Shown here piece after piece: positions 1-8,527 of a stretch of 64,000 nt of DNA. The translations under genes were made by a program, and so were the position numbers. The DNA comes from Natrinema sp. CBA1119. GTDB taxonomy: Archaea; Halobacteriota; Halobacteria; Halobacteriales; Natrialbaceae. Below the pieces are notes generated by a model. That model was not told the origin of the DNA. It saw nothing but the letters and a program-made list of their open reading frames with translations, and ran no database searches. The number at the start of each line of letters is the position of its first letter. The first letter of the stretch is position 1. The stretch spans positions 372,001-436,000 of the forward strand of contig NZ_PDBS01000008.1 of the NCBI RefSeq assembly GCF_002572525.1. The letters are read 5' to 3'.

Positions 1-166
1 CGACGTCGTCGGTGAAGAAGCCGGTCCCGCTGCCGAGGTCGGCGACGGTGTCGTCCGGTGAGAGCGAAAGCGCCCACAGTAGTTCCTCGGCCGAGAGGAA
101 GCGATATCGCTTCCCGGCCTCCTCTAACTTGTCAGCCCGCGACGCGTCGAAGGTGTGGTATCCCAT
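1..166 (-). CDS. Class I SAM-dependent methyltransferase, N-terminal part (runs off the window edge)
   Basis: Reading the minus strand from the ATG at 166 gives about 55 residues before the window ends. The segment VADLGSGTGFF is the glycine-rich motif I of class I methyltransferases, which binds S-adenosylmethionine; the substrate cannot be inferred. The start lies 2 bases after the stop of the DUF302 gene, so the two form an operon with DUF302 first. A second DUF302/methyltransferase pair lies at 12.4-13.6 kb, which suggests a real functional link. The C-terminal catalytic part is not in the window. Confidence 0.8.
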   Translation of the reverse strand, partial: MGYHTFDASRADKLEEAGKRYRFLSAEELLWALSLSPDDTVADLGSGTGFFTDDV

Positions 167-168
167 GG

Positions 169-609
169 TTACAGATTCTCGAACGCAGTATCGACCAGTT
201 CGCCCGTCTCCGCCACGATGTCTGCCATCTCGTCGTCGTCCGGTGCCATTCCGACAAGTCGCGCGATCCGCATGATCGAAACGTGGTAGATGCGCTGTCG
301 ACCGGGTTCTTCCTCCCAGACGACGACGTTACATGGGAACAGCGCGCCGAGTTTACCGTCGGTCGCCTCGAGTGCCCGGTCGGCCACCGTCGGGTTACAC
401 GCGCCGAGCACGTAGTAGGGGTCGCGGTCGGCATTGACCTTTTCGTTGAGCAGTTCCGACGGGGAGAACTCGACGGGAATGCCGAACCCCGCGTCGGTGA
501 ACACCTCACGAACGTGTTCGATGGCGTCCTCGTGGTCCATCTCGAGCGTCGTCTGTTTCCCACCGATGTCGTCCGGATCGATCCGGGTGGGGTCGATTGG
601 CAGCGTCAT
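169..609 (-). CDS. DUF302 family protein
   Basis: The protein has 146 residues if it starts at MTLPID (609); an in-frame ATG at 636 is possible but less likely. The DUF302 pattern is clear: an amphipathic N-terminal half with a GFGI turn, then YYVLGACNP and GALFPCNVVVW. The conserved CNP and PCN cysteines sit close together. DUF302 proteins are small soluble alpha/beta proteins of unknown biochemical role, often found near metal-resistance or redox genes. The gene is followed after 2 bases by a methyltransferase on the same strand. Two paralogues are in this window (12458-12841 and 38475-38891). Confidence 0.85.
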   Translation of the reverse strand: MTLPIDPTRIDPDDIGGKQTTLEMDHEDAIEHVREVFTDAGFGIPVEFSPSELLNEKVNADRDPYYVLGACNPTVADRALEATDGKLGALFPCNVVVWEEEPGRQRIYHVSIMRIARLVGMAPDDDEMADIVAETGELVDTAFENL

Positions 610-876
610 TCGTGGAGAGTATTGGGCCCACCACAAAAATCAGTTCTGGATTTTACCGTCGACCGCTACGAGATCGCCACCGACTCGTGGAAGTACATCA
701 CCGAACGCTGCGCCAGCGAAGACCGGGAAACGAATCGCGTGCAAGAGCCTCCTGCATTGTTCGACACGAGAATGGGAACGTCGCGGGTGGGATCGACGAG
801 CGGTCAGTTCGAGACCGCAATCGCTGACTCGGAAAATCGGCCGAACGCATATTACCTTCTGCCTGCAAGTTCACGT

Positions 877-1143
877 ATGGGTTCGGACGTCTCCAGTCAA
901 TCGCTGCTCGGGCTGGCAGGGCTCGCGAGTCTCTGTTGTGTCGGACCGGGGACCGCCGCCATCGCCGGCGGAACGTCAGTCGGGATGATCGTTGGGATCG
1001 CACAGGGTGTGGTGATCTTCGCAGTGCTCGGTATCATCGGGCTCCTGATCCGACTTCACTCGAGTTGCTCGTGTTCGGCCCGTAACGCTGACCGGGAGAC
1101 GCAGCGATCCGCGGGCGTGAAGCGAAACGCGGACCTCGAGTGA
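877..1143 (+). CDS. Small membrane protein with a vicinal CC pair
   Basis: This 88-residue ORF starts at ATG 877, inside a longer open frame whose upstream part looks non-coding. Two hydrophobic stretches (about residues 10-33 and 36-58) follow a short polar N-terminus. A vicinal cysteine pair (LASLCCVGPG, residues 20-21) lies in the first and a CSC motif follows the second. The layout resembles small mercury or metal transport membrane proteins of the MerT type, but I cannot assign it to that family. It is separate from the next gene by 177 bases. Function is inferred only as membrane-located and possibly metal- or thiol-related. Confidence 0.55.
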   Translation: MGSDVSSQSLLGLAGLASLCCVGPGTAAIAGGTSVGMIVGIAQGVVIFAVLGIIGLLIRLHSSCSCSARNADRETQRSAGVKRNADLE

Positions 1144-1320
1144 TCCGTCGACCTGAGTGATGAACGCTTCCACACAGATCATGACGCTGCGGACCGTACC
1201 GAACTCGTCGAGCAGAGACTCGTGACGACAGATACTGCACCGAAGCAATAGCCGTAGTTGATTGTATAGTATTGGGAATTTCCAGAAATACTTTTTGCGC
1301 TGCCGTCCTACCTCTCACGT

Positions 1321-2667
1321 ATGACCGAGACGTTCGTCGTTATCGGCGGTGACGCCGCGGGAATGAGCGCCGCGAGCAAGGCGAAACGAGAGGATCCCGA
1401 GCGAGAGGTGATCGTCTTCGAAAAGGGCGAGTGGGTCTCCTACGCCGCCTGCGGGATGCCCTATTACGTCAAGGGGGCGGTCGACGAACTGGACGACCTC
1501 GTCACCGTGACGCCCGAGGAGTTCCGGGAGGAACGGGACGTCGACCTGCGGACGGGTGCGGAGGTCGTCGACATCGATCCGGAGGCGCGAACGGTCACGG
1601 TCGAGACCGAGGACGAGACCCACAAGCAGCCCTACGACGACCTCCTCGTCGCGACCGGCGCGAGCGCGATCGAACCGCCGTTCGAGGGACTCGGACTCGA
1701 GGGCGTGTTCACCATCCACGACATGGACGAGGCCGACGCCATCGAGGAGTACGTCACCGACTACGGACCCGAGACGGCCGCGATCGTCGGCGGCGGCTAC
1801 GTGGGGATTGAGATGGCCGAAGCGCTGTCGGCCCGCGGCGTCGACGTCCACCTCTACGAGATGCTTCCCCACGTCCTCCAGCCGTTCGGTGAGGCCGTCG
1901 CCAAGGTCGTCGAGGACCACCTGCGCGAGCAGGGGGTCGAACTCCACCTCGATACCGCTGTGTCGGGCTTCGTCGGCGACGAGCGGGTTGACGGCGTTGC
2001 ACTCGAGGACGAGACAGTCGCCGCCGATATCGCGATCGTCGGCGTCGGGGTGAGACCGAACGCCGAACTTGCCGAGACGGCCGGTATCGAACTGGGGCCG
2101 ACCGGGGCCATCGCGACCGACGAGTACGGACGCACGAATTACGAGAACGTCTACGCAGCGGGCGACAACGCCGAGGCGATGCACGTCGTAACCGGCGAAC
2201 CGGACCACGTCCCGCTGGCCCTCACGGCCAACCGCGCGGGACGGGCGATCGGACAGACGGTCACCGGCGACCCGACGCCGGTCGGCGAGATCGCGGGCAC
2301 CGCCATCGTGAAGGCGTTCGACCTCGGGGCCGCCCGAACGGGGATCGTCGACGAGGAACGGGCTCGCGAGGCCGGCTTCGATCCGATTTCGATCACGATT
2401 TCGGCGTCGTCGCGCGCCCACTACTATCCCGACGGCGCGGAACTTACGGTCACGCTGGTCGCCGACCGCGAGAGCGGCGAACTGCTCGGCGGCACCGTCG
2501 TCGGCCGCGAGGGCGCAAAGCGCATCGACACTGTCGCGACGGCGCTGACGGCCGGAATGACCGTCACCGAACTGCAGAACGCGGATCTGGCGTACGCGCC
2601 GCCGTTCAGCCCCGTCTGGGATCCGATCCTCACCGCGGCGAAGGTTCTCGCCGGGAAGCTCGAGTGA
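1321..2667 (+). CDS. CoA-disulfide reductase / NADH oxidase-like flavoprotein
   Basis: The protein has 448 residues, typical of this subgroup of the pyridine nucleotide-disulfide oxidoreductases. Visible are an N-terminal FAD motif (VIGGDAAGMS), a single active-site cysteine in SYAACGMPYY (Cys44) in place of a CxxxxC disulfide, a central NAD(P)H-binding motif (AIVGGGYVGIEMAE), a second FAD motif (NVYAAGDNAE) and a C-terminal dimerisation domain. The single cysteine is the hallmark of CoA-disulfide reductases and NADH oxidases. In haloarchaea such enzymes may act on low-molecular-weight disulfides or polysulfide; the substrate is not fixed by sequence. It is followed 7 bases later by an M20 peptidase, so co-transcription is likely. 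Confidence 0.85.
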   Translation: MTETFVVIGGDAAGMSAASKAKREDPEREVIVFEKGEWVSYAACGMPYYVKGAVDELDDLVTVTPEEFREERDVDLRTGAEVVDIDPEARTVTVETEDETHKQPYDDLLVATGASAIEPPFEGLGLEGVFTIHDMDEADAIEEYVTDYGPETAAIVGGGYVGIEMAEALSARGVDVHLYEMLPHVLQPFGEAVAKVVEDHLREQGVELHLDTAVSGFVGDERVDGVALEDETVAADIAIVGVGVRPNAELAETAGIELGPTGAIATDEYGRTNYENVYAAGDNAEAMHVVTGEPDHVPLALTANRAGRAIGQTVTGDPTPVGEIAGTAIVKAFDLGAARTGIVDEERAREAGFDPISITISASSRAHYYPDGAELTVTLVADRESGELLGGTVVGREGAKRIDTVATALTAGMTVTELQNADLAYAPPFSPVWDPILTAAKVLAGKLE

Positions 2668-2674
2668 GATCACG

Positions 2675-3949
2675 ATGACGACCGGCGAATCCGGCGAACT
2701 GGAAGCCTACGTCGCCGACCGTCGCTCGGACCTGATCGACCTCGCGCTCGATCTGCTCTCGGTCGACACGGCGAATCCGCCCGGCGACACGCGCGAGATC
2801 GCCGCCTTGCTCGAGGAGTACCTCTCGCAGTTTCCGGTCGACGTCGAGCGGTTCGCCGTCGATCCGGCGAAGCCGAATCTCCTCGTGACGCTTCCGGGCG
2901 CGAGCGATCGAACGCTCCTGTACAACGGGCACCTCGATACGGTGCCGTTCGACGCCGACGTGTGGTCGTTCGATCCCCTCGGGGAGCGCGTCGACGACCG
3001 CCTCTACGGCCGCGGCGCGACCGACATGAAGGGAGCCGTCGCCGCGATGCTGTTCGCGATCCGCGCGTTCACCGAGACGGACGTCGAACCGCCCGTCGAC
3101 CTCGCGTTCGCGTTCGTCAGCGACGAGGAGGTCGGCGGCGACGCCGGCCTCCCCGCGTTGCTCGAGGCCGACCGCCTCGAGGCCGACGCCTGCGTCATCG
3201 GCGAACCGACCTGCGAGGTGGGGCGTCACTCCGTGACGGTCGCCGATCGGGGGAGCATCTGGCTGACGCTCGAGGCGACCGGCGAGGCCGCACACGGCTC
3301 GCGGCCGGTGCTCGGCGAGAACGCGATCGACCGACTCTACGACGCGGTAACGACGCTGCGGGAGCGGTTCGGGACGCGACGGCTCGAGGTCGATCCCGCC
3401 ATCGAGCCGATCATCGACGAATCGATCGCCTTCTACGAACCGACGATGGGCGCCGAGACCGCCCGCGAACTGTTCGAGACCCCGACGATCAACCTCGGCG
3501 TCCTCGAGGGCGGGGAGGCGATCAACAGCGTCCCCGGGTCCGCCCGCGCGGAGGTCGATATTCGGTTGACGGCCGGCGTCCGGACGCCCGACGTCCTCTC
3601 GGAGATCCGGGACTGCGTCGCCGACTGCGAGGGGATCACAGTCGCCGACGTCTCCTGGAGCGTCGGCACCGCCGAACCGGTCGAGAGTCCGCTCGTCGAG
3701 GCCGTGTCCTCAAGCGCCGAGGAAACGACCGGCGAGCGAGTGTACCGACGGAGCGCCACCGGCGGCGGCGACGCGAAGACGCTGCGAAACGCCGGGATTC
3801 CGACGGTCGAGTTCGCGCTCGGAACCGACACCGTCCACGCCGTCGACGAGTACACGACCGTCGAGGCGCTCGTCGGGAACGCGACGAGCTATGCGCGCCT
3901 CCCCGAACTATGGGCGGCCGCGGTCGACGAGACGGACGCGTCTGGGTGA
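2675..3949 (+). CDS. M20 family peptidase/deacylase (ArgE/DapE-like)
   Basis: This 424-residue cytoplasmic metallohydrolase carries the usual M20 landmarks: YNGHLDTVPF (metal ligand His and the following Asp), GATDMKGAVAAM (bridging Asp), SDEEVGGD (catalytic Glu pair) and GEPT. A dimerisation or lid domain lies in the middle, and the C-terminal GTDTVHAVDE supplies the last His ligand. Family members remove acyl groups from amino acids (acetylornithine, succinyl-diaminopimelate) or cleave dipeptides with two zinc ions. It is not next to arginine or lysine biosynthesis genes, so a catabolic role is as likely as a biosynthetic one. It starts 7 bases after the flavoprotein gene. Confidence 0.88.
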   Translation: MTTGESGELEAYVADRRSDLIDLALDLLSVDTANPPGDTREIAALLEEYLSQFPVDVERFAVDPAKPNLLVTLPGASDRTLLYNGHLDTVPFDADVWSFDPLGERVDDRLYGRGATDMKGAVAAMLFAIRAFTETDVEPPVDLAFAFVSDEEVGGDAGLPALLEADRLEADACVIGEPTCEVGRHSVTVADRGSIWLTLEATGEAAHGSRPVLGENAIDRLYDAVTTLRERFGTRRLEVDPAIEPIIDESIAFYEPTMGAETARELFETPTINLGVLEGGEAINSVPGSARAEVDIRLTAGVRTPDVLSEIRDCVADCEGITVADVSWSVGTAEPVESPLVEAVSSSAEETTGERVYRRSATGGGDAKTLRNAGIPTVEFALGTDTVHAVDEYTTVEALVGNATSYARLPELWAAAVDETDASG

Positions 3950-3972
3950 CTCCCCGATACGGGATTGGTTGA

Positions 3973-4326
3973 CTAACCCACGTCCGAGATGTAGGAACCG
4001 AAACGGACGACATCGATGACGTTCTCGGTATCGTCGTGTTCGGAAGCGTCGCTCGAGGCGATGCTGACCGGCAGAGCGACATCGATCTGTTCGTCGTCGT
4101 CGACGGTGATCGGACGAGCGCCCGACGCGTCGTTACGGATGTCGTCGCCGACCTCAGCGAGCAGCGATTCGACGGCGATCGATTCGATTTCGAACCGTAC
4201 GTCGAATCTGCGGAGAGTGCACGACGAGCGGGTCCGAAACTCCGTGAAATCTTCACGGAGGGCGTGACGATATACGGCAGTGATCGACTCCAATCCATCC
4301 GGAAAGCGGTGATCACCGATGAGTAG
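3973..4326 (+). pseudogene. Nucleotidyltransferase (MNT antitoxin-type), 5'-truncated
   Basis: The open frame begins right after a stop at 3970-3972 and encodes the catalytic core VVFGSVARGDADRQSDIDLF, the GSx10DxD motif of minimal nucleotidyltransferases. It ends with the same C-terminus and the same 8-base GATGAGTAG overlap with a HEPN gene as the full-length paralogue at 19770-20465. It lacks the roughly 100-residue N-terminal winged-helix region of that paralogue. No ATG precedes the motif; a GTG at 4036 would cut into it. I read it as a 5'-deleted remnant. In intact MNT/HEPN pairs the nucleotidyltransferase modifies the HEPN RNase and neutralises it. Confidence 0.7.
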
Positions 4327-4864
4327 TACACGAATCGAAAAGCTGGTTGACAACGCACAGGCGGCGTTCGAACGGCGACCGGCAGAAGTCGAGCCCGGAC
4401 TCGACGTAGAAGACGCAGCGCTCCTCCAGTTGCGGAAGGCCTGTCGGTTGCTCGCTGGTGCTGAAGCCCTGTACGATGCTGCATACTATACGCTCGTCAT
4501 CGAAGCCTCGTTCGTCGCAATCAAACGGACGATCGAGTTCCGACTCCTCGAGCGGGGCACGATGGAACCGGACGATCTTCCCGGAACGCATCCGGGCGTA
4601 TACCGAGAGGCAGCCGCAGTCGGTATTGTTGTCGAATCTATGGCCGCGGATCTCGCCGACCTCTGGCGCGATCATCGGGCGAAAACGTACTATCAAGACG
4701 GTCTCGCCTCGACGGAACGGGCGCGGGCGGTGCGGAGAGCGCCCGCACGCCAGGAATGGGCGGTCGCGAGCGACGCGGAGGGCGGCAGCGGCGAGCGGGG
4801 CGGGCCGGGACGTACACACCTGTCCAGCCGGCCACGTCGCTCGGTGGGCCATCTACAGTCCTGA
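4319..4864 (+). pseudogene. HEPN domain toxin-like protein with foreign C-terminus
   Basis: Residues 1-132 match a HEPN-type helical protein: KACRLLAGAEALYDAAYYTLVIEA is followed by LADLWRDHRAKTYYQDG. They align with the HEPN protein of the second pair (20458-20953), including the YY after the basic motif. After about position 4720 the similarity stops. The paralogue continues through a helix containing AMTELAIAVHQF, whereas here the frame runs into very GC-rich DNA giving Arg/Gly/Pro-rich sequence that does not look coding. I therefore read the HEPN gene as 3'-truncated and joined to unrelated DNA. Together with the 5'-truncated partner, this toxin-antitoxin pair is probably dead. Confidence 0.65.
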
Positions 4865-5000
4865 CGGACTCAGAAAGGGCGAGGCCGCCTCGGTCGTCCC
4901 CCGGCCCCGCAAGCACCGCAGGTACGAGGCGCGCAGCGGCGATCGCGGGACATCGAGCGGTCGAGGGCTTTCGAGTGTCCTCTCCACCGAAACAGACCAA
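4722..5000 (+). other. GC-rich stretch with several hairpins, not convincingly coding
   Basis: This stretch of about 280 bases is richer in G and C than its neighbours. All six frames give Arg/Pro/Ala/Ser-rich translations. It can fold locally: CGAGG-CCG-CCTCG near 4880, CTGA-CGGAC-TCAG near 4862, and a GCCGGGAC / GTCCAGCCGGC pairing near 4805-4835. It may be a structured non-coding RNA or a degenerate mobile element. It does not show the conserved blocks I would expect of SRP RNA or RNase P RNA. The strand is uncertain. Confidence 0.3.
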
Positions 5001-5007
5001 AATCCCG

Positions 5008-5517
5008 TCAGCTGTCTCCGGTGACCAAGTCCTCGATGAACCGGAAGCCGTTCACGAACGTCACCGAGTCACCGTACCCCTCACTCGCGAGCACGGTCTC
5101 GGCCCCTTCGCCGGCCGCGATATCGGTCGTGTAGATGGAGACCTCGGCCGCCGTCCCCGCACGGAGGTGCTGGGCAGCTAGCGCAGCGAGGGCGACGTCC
5201 GCGCGTTCGACCTCGTCGGCGGGTCGGTCATCGGCGTTCGCGATGTACCGCTGGACCCCGTCCATCACCCGCGAGACGACAGGCTCGGAGAACTCGAGTG
5301 GCGACGCAACCGTCGTCCAGCCCTCGTCGATCGCGGCGTCGACGGGCGGTGCCTTGACGTCGGGGTCGTCGACGGTCAGCTCCTCGTACACCCGTTCCGG
5401 GAGGACGAAGGTGATGTCGTTCCGGCGAGCGAATCGCCGAACAGCCTGGTAACGGCTGTTTGACGGCTGCCCCATCGCGACGAACAGGCCGGTGTCGGCG
5501 ATATGAAGCGTGCTCAC
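5008..5517 (-). CDS. PIN-domain-like protein (possible toxin nuclease)
   Basis: The protein has 169 residues and a GTG start at 5517. It shows a spaced set of acidic residues fitting a PIN/VapC-like nuclease: Asp in LHIADTGLFVAM, Glu in LPERVYEEL, Asp in ERADVALAALAAQ and Asp in IYTTDIAAGEGAE. PIN proteins are Mg-dependent RNases. The start overlaps the stop of the upstream HTH gene by four bases (GTGA), so the pair is translationally coupled. The HTH protein would be the DNA-binding partner and this the effector, resembling a toxin-antitoxin arrangement, although neither belongs to the classic VapB/VapC families. Confidence 0.7.
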   Translation of the reverse strand: MSTLHIADTGLFVAMGQPSNSRYQAVRRFARRNDITFVLPERVYEELTVDDPDVKAPPVDAAIDEGWTTVASPLEFSEPVVSRVMDGVQRYIANADDRPADEVERADVALAALAAQHLRAGTAAEVSIYTTDIAAGEGAETVLASEGYGDSVTFVNGFRFIEDLVTGDS

Positions 5518-6113
5518 GCGTCGTCAGCCACGTCGCCGTCGTCGATGTCCAACTCGTCGAGTCCCGCTCCTCCTTTCTCGATGTCGTAGTGCTCGTGGAC
5601 GACGGGCCGGAGCGCCTGGAGGATCAGCTCCGCAGCCAGCGGGGAGATATCGAGATCTTCAGCCATTAGCCGGTGGGTCACCTCGCCGCGTTCGCGGGCG
5701 ACGGCGTAGGTGAGCGCCGTCGCGAGGCCGGCGACGCCGTGGCGGTCGATGTAGGTATCGATGTCGGCGTTCGTCTCGCGCCGGCCGACGGCATCGATGA
5801 GCGCCGGCGTGATCGTGTATTCCCGGTCCCCCACGGTCGTCGTCACGGTCAGGTCGATCTCGCGGGCGGCGTACCGCCGAGGCTGCTCGTCGTGGGTGAC
5901 TTCGACGACGCCGGCGTCGACGAGCCGGTTGACGTAGCTGTAGGCCGTCCCCTGGGCGAGCTCGAGGTCGTCCATCACGTCCTGGACGGTCGCCTCCCCC
6001 TCCCGAGCGAGATACGCGTACAGCTGGGCCAGCTGTGGCTCCTCGAGCAGGTCTGCAACCGAGAGGAAGTCGCGGACGATGTCGCCGTCGGCGCGGTTTG
6101 AGGTGCGTGACAC
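5514..6113 (-). CDS. Winged-helix regulator, DUF7437-like
   Basis: I chose the GTG at 6113, giving 199 residues (start VSRTSNRADG); the longer open frame to 6245 has no homology-like content. Residues about 15-70 form a winged helix: LEEPQLAQLYAYLAREGEA, then LAQGTAYSYVNRLVDAGVVE as recognition helix and wing. The C-terminal half is a helical domain. It precedes and overlaps the PIN-like gene. A truncated relative lies at 19513-19704. Upstream (6125-6150) the repeated element TTTACAGT/TACAGT overlaps the likely promoter and could be its own operator. The DUF number is from memory. Confidence 0.75.
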   Translation of the reverse strand: MSRTSNRADGDIVRDFLSVADLLEEPQLAQLYAYLAREGEATVQDVMDDLELAQGTAYSYVNRLVDAGVVEVTHDEQPRRYAAREIDLTVTTTVGDREYTITPALIDAVGRRETNADIDTYIDRHGVAGLATALTYAVARERGEVTHRLMAEDLDISPLAAELILQALRPVVHEHYDIEKGGAGLDELDIDDGDVADDA

Positions 6114-6162
6114 GGGTTGTTCTTGATTACAGTTTACAGTGAACCAGTAAAGAGTGTTTGGG

Positions 6163-6496
6163 TCACTCTGCTGGCGTCGCGACGAGGTGTTCTTCGAGGT
6201 CGCGCGTCCAGTACGTCTCAAGGCCACCGGGGTTAGCGGGCACAAAGCTGGAGCGCCCCTTCGAGATGCTCGAGTTCAACGCGGAACCCCGTCAGTGCCG
6301 CGAGCGTGTCGACGACGAGCCCACACCCGTCACAGGCGACGTGATCGCACTCTTCGGGATCCGGCTCCGCTCGGATGGCACAGTCGACACAGATCGGGTG
6401 GGTGACCCGCTCGTCCTGTTCCCAGGTGTGCGCCTCGCCAGTCTTGGTGCCGGGCAGGGCGTCGCAGAAGGCGCAGTCAACGAGCGTTTGCTGCAT
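6163..6496 (-). pseudogene. Small Cys-rich zinc-binding protein (DUF7558-like), 2-base deletion
   Basis: From ATG 6496 the frame encodes MQQTLVDCAFCDALPGT, then ICVDCAIR, DHVACDGCGLV and a C-terminal LCAR, where it meets a TAA. These CxxC pairs suggest a zinc-ribbon-like fold. Beyond the stop, a second frame continues PGGLETYWTRDLEEHLVATPAE to a TGA at 6163, the ending I expect for this family. Inserting two bases after CGCT near 6233 (giving CGC TGC AAC CCC) restores one frame of about 112 codons with a fourth CxxC. So the gene has lost two bases or the assembly has. A leftover of an upstream gene overlaps its start (TGATG). Confidence 0.7.
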
Positions 6497-6576
6497 CACT
6501 CTGCCTCCTCTTCGTCGGTGTCGTACGCGGCCGTCCAGCTACGATGGTAGACGGCTACTATAGCTTCAGCTCTCAC
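6496..6576 (-). pseudogene. 3' remnant of a gene upstream of the zinc-binding protein
   Basis: A 26-codon frame (VRAEAIVAVYHRSW, then TAAYDTDEEEAE) ends in a TGA that overlaps the ATG of the next gene as TGATG, the pattern of translational coupling. It has the acidic tail usual for haloarchaeal proteins. No body of a gene is found upstream. The sequence GGCTACTATA inside it resembles the ends of MITE/IS elements elsewhere in the window, so the 5' part may have been removed by a mobile element. Family unknown. Confidence 0.3.
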
Positions 6577-6898
6577 ACCAGTTGGGAAGTACCGATAATA
6601 GCTGCCTATTGTATCTATTGTATCAGCGACGGCTCTTGGTCGCGGATTCCCTCGAAGCTATCCGAAACCCACGATAGCACGTTCTTGAGATGAGACAGAG
6701 ATGTCGATACCGGCGACAGTTGTTGTCCTCGGACAGACTCAGCACGAGTGTCGTCGAACCCGACCGGCGACGAGCACACGAGAAACGGACCTACTGCTAT
6801 CCGACCCCGTCGAGCAACCGCGGGCAGCTGGAATGGCGATGTCTAAACGAGAGTTGTGCCTCTCTCGAGAGGGCAGCCGAGCGCGTGAACAGGACTAG
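6577..6898. other. Intergenic, no gene recognised
   Basis: I see no convincing coding frame in these 320 bases. The open frames present give Arg/Ser/Thr-rich sequence without domains. The stretch has no strong hairpin or repeat. It lies between two gene remnants and is probably decayed DNA. Confidence 0.4.
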
Positions 6899-7087
6899 CC
6901 GTGGACGTCAGCCGTCGCCGGACCCGCCGGTGCGGTCACGTCAGTCGACGCGACTCGAACCGATCGCGAGCTCGGCGTACTCGACGAGAGGCTCATCGAC
7001 GAGGTCGTCAGACGGCTCGGTTCGTATATCGGTCTCGAAGCGACGGTGACGACCGACTCCGATCGACTGTTCGTCCGTAGCGGGTAG
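6899..7087 (+). pseudogene. C-terminal fragment of an unknown haloarchaeal protein
   Basis: Directly after a TAG, a frame reads SVDATRTDRELGVLDERLID followed by EVVRRLGSYIGLEATVTTDS and ends at TAG 7085. Composition and codon use fit a real haloarchaeal protein (acidic, amphipathic helices, a short beta end), but there is no start codon. I read it as the 3' end of a deleted gene. No family recognised. Confidence 0.35.
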
Positions 7088-7276
7088 CGACGGTCTGCGC
7101 CGAGCGACGCGACGTCCGAATACACAGCCGAAAGCTACATTCCGCGATGTCGATCAGTTCGTAGCCGTCAAGCGTGATCGCCGTCACTCGTCGACGAACC
7201 GCTCGTTCAGGGCAGCCAGTCTCAGTATTTCACAGTTTTCCCAAGATTATTATCTACTGGGTTCGTCGGATACCGT

Positions 7277-8410
7277 ATGCAACCGAATACGACGATGACG
7301 CCGACCGAACTCAGGGCGGACATTCCCGCTTTCAAGGAGGGTGTTTACCTCAATTTTGGCGCCCACGGACCGAGCCCGGAGTACGTCGTCGACGCCGCCG
7401 ACGAGTTCGTCCGCACCCACGAGTATGAATCGCCGGTCGGGGACGACCCCTACGAAACTGCGTTTCAGGCGTTCGACCGCACTCGAGAGCGGGTCGCGAC
7501 GTTCGTCGGCGCCGAACCGAACGAGATCGCACTCACTGAAAGCACCACGGCCGGGATCAACGCGATCGCCAATGCGATCGACTGGCAGTCCGGCGACCTC
7601 GTCGTCCGGACGGATCTCGAGCATCCAGCTGGAGTCCTCCCGTGGCAGCGCCTCGAACGAGAGGGTGTCGAGGTTCGCGTCGTCGAGACGAAGGGCGGCC
7701 GAATCGATCCGGATCGGTTCGCCGAGGCCGTCGCCGACGCCAGGCTCGCCTGTTTCAGCGCGGTCACGTGGACCCATGGGACGCAGCTTCCGGTAGCGGA
7801 GCTGGTCGATATCGCCCACGATTCCGGTGCGCTCGCCCTCGTCGACGCCGTCCAGGTCCCTGGACAGCTCCCGATGGACGTCGCGGAGTGGGGCGCTGAC
7901 GCTGTCGCCGCCGCCGGCCACAAGTGGCTGCTCGGGCTGTGGGGCGGCGGCTTCCTCTACGTCGACCGTGACGTTGCCGAGGGCCTCGAGCCGCGGACGG
8001 TCGGCTATCGGAGCGTCGAGACACCGTCCGCCGACCCCTACGAGTACGCTGCCGGTGCGCGGCGGTTCGAGGTCGGATCGGCGAACCCGGCACCGCACGT
8101 CGCGCTCCGGGAAGCGATCGACGCGATCGAAGAAGTCGGGACCGACCGGATCGAAGGCCGGGTCCGCCAGCTTGCCAATCGACTGATAGCTGGTATCCCA
8201 GCTGACCGCCTTCTCAGTCCCTCGGCGCCGGAATCGGGGCTCGTAACGATCGATGTCGACGATCCGGCGGCGACGGTCGAACGGCTGGCCGCCGACGGAA
8301 TTGTTGTTCGAGAACTGCCATCTCCGAACGCCGTTCGGGCGTCCGTCCACGCGGTCAATACTGCAACCGATGTCGATCGGCTGCTCGACGGACTGGAACG
8401 GGAATGGTAG
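7277..8410 (+). CDS. Class V aminotransferase (cysteine desulfurase-like), PLP-dependent
   Basis: The protein has 377 residues; MQPNTT (7277) and MTPTEL (7295) are both possible starts. Fold type I landmarks are clear: YLNFGAHGPSP near the N-terminus, TESTTAGINAIANAI (phosphate-binding loop), DLEHPAGVLPW, ALVDAVQVPGQLP (cofactor-ring Asp) and AAGHKWLLGLWGGGFLYV with the Schiff-base lysine. The family includes SufS/NifS desulfurases, isopenicillin N epimerase-like enzymes and kynureninase. Without the conserved active-site Cys loop of SufS I would keep to an aminotransferase or epimerase-like enzyme. It stands alone, and the promoter lies in the 190 bases upstream. Confidence 0.8.
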   Translation: MQPNTTMTPTELRADIPAFKEGVYLNFGAHGPSPEYVVDAADEFVRTHEYESPVGDDPYETAFQAFDRTRERVATFVGAEPNEIALTESTTAGINAIANAIDWQSGDLVVRTDLEHPAGVLPWQRLEREGVEVRVVETKGGRIDPDRFAEAVADARLACFSAVTWTHGTQLPVAELVDIAHDSGALALVDAVQVPGQLPMDVAEWGADAVAAAGHKWLLGLWGGGFLYVDRDVAEGLEPRTVGYRSVETPSADPYEYAAGARRFEVGSANPAPHVALREAIDAIEEVGTDRIEGRVRQLANRLIAGIPADRLLSPSAPESGLVTIDVDDPAATVERLAADGIVVRELPSPNAVRASVHAVNTATDVDRLLDGLEREW

Positions 8411-8527
8411 GACCGCTGTCGGAGGGCAGACGAGTCGCTCACGGTTATCGATACGTACCCCGAAGGTGACATCCTCCTCGCCGTAAACGGCGAGGCTTCC
8501 CGTACCGCGGGTGGGATATTTGCCGGT

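Noticed and set aside
1315-2673. Long minus-strand open frame opposite the flavoprotein
   Set aside because: Shadow of the flavoprotein gene; no domain in this frame, Arg/Val/Asp-rich composition.
4722-5000. SRP RNA or RNase P RNA gene
   Set aside because: The conserved sequence blocks I would expect of these RNAs are not visible; only local stems are.
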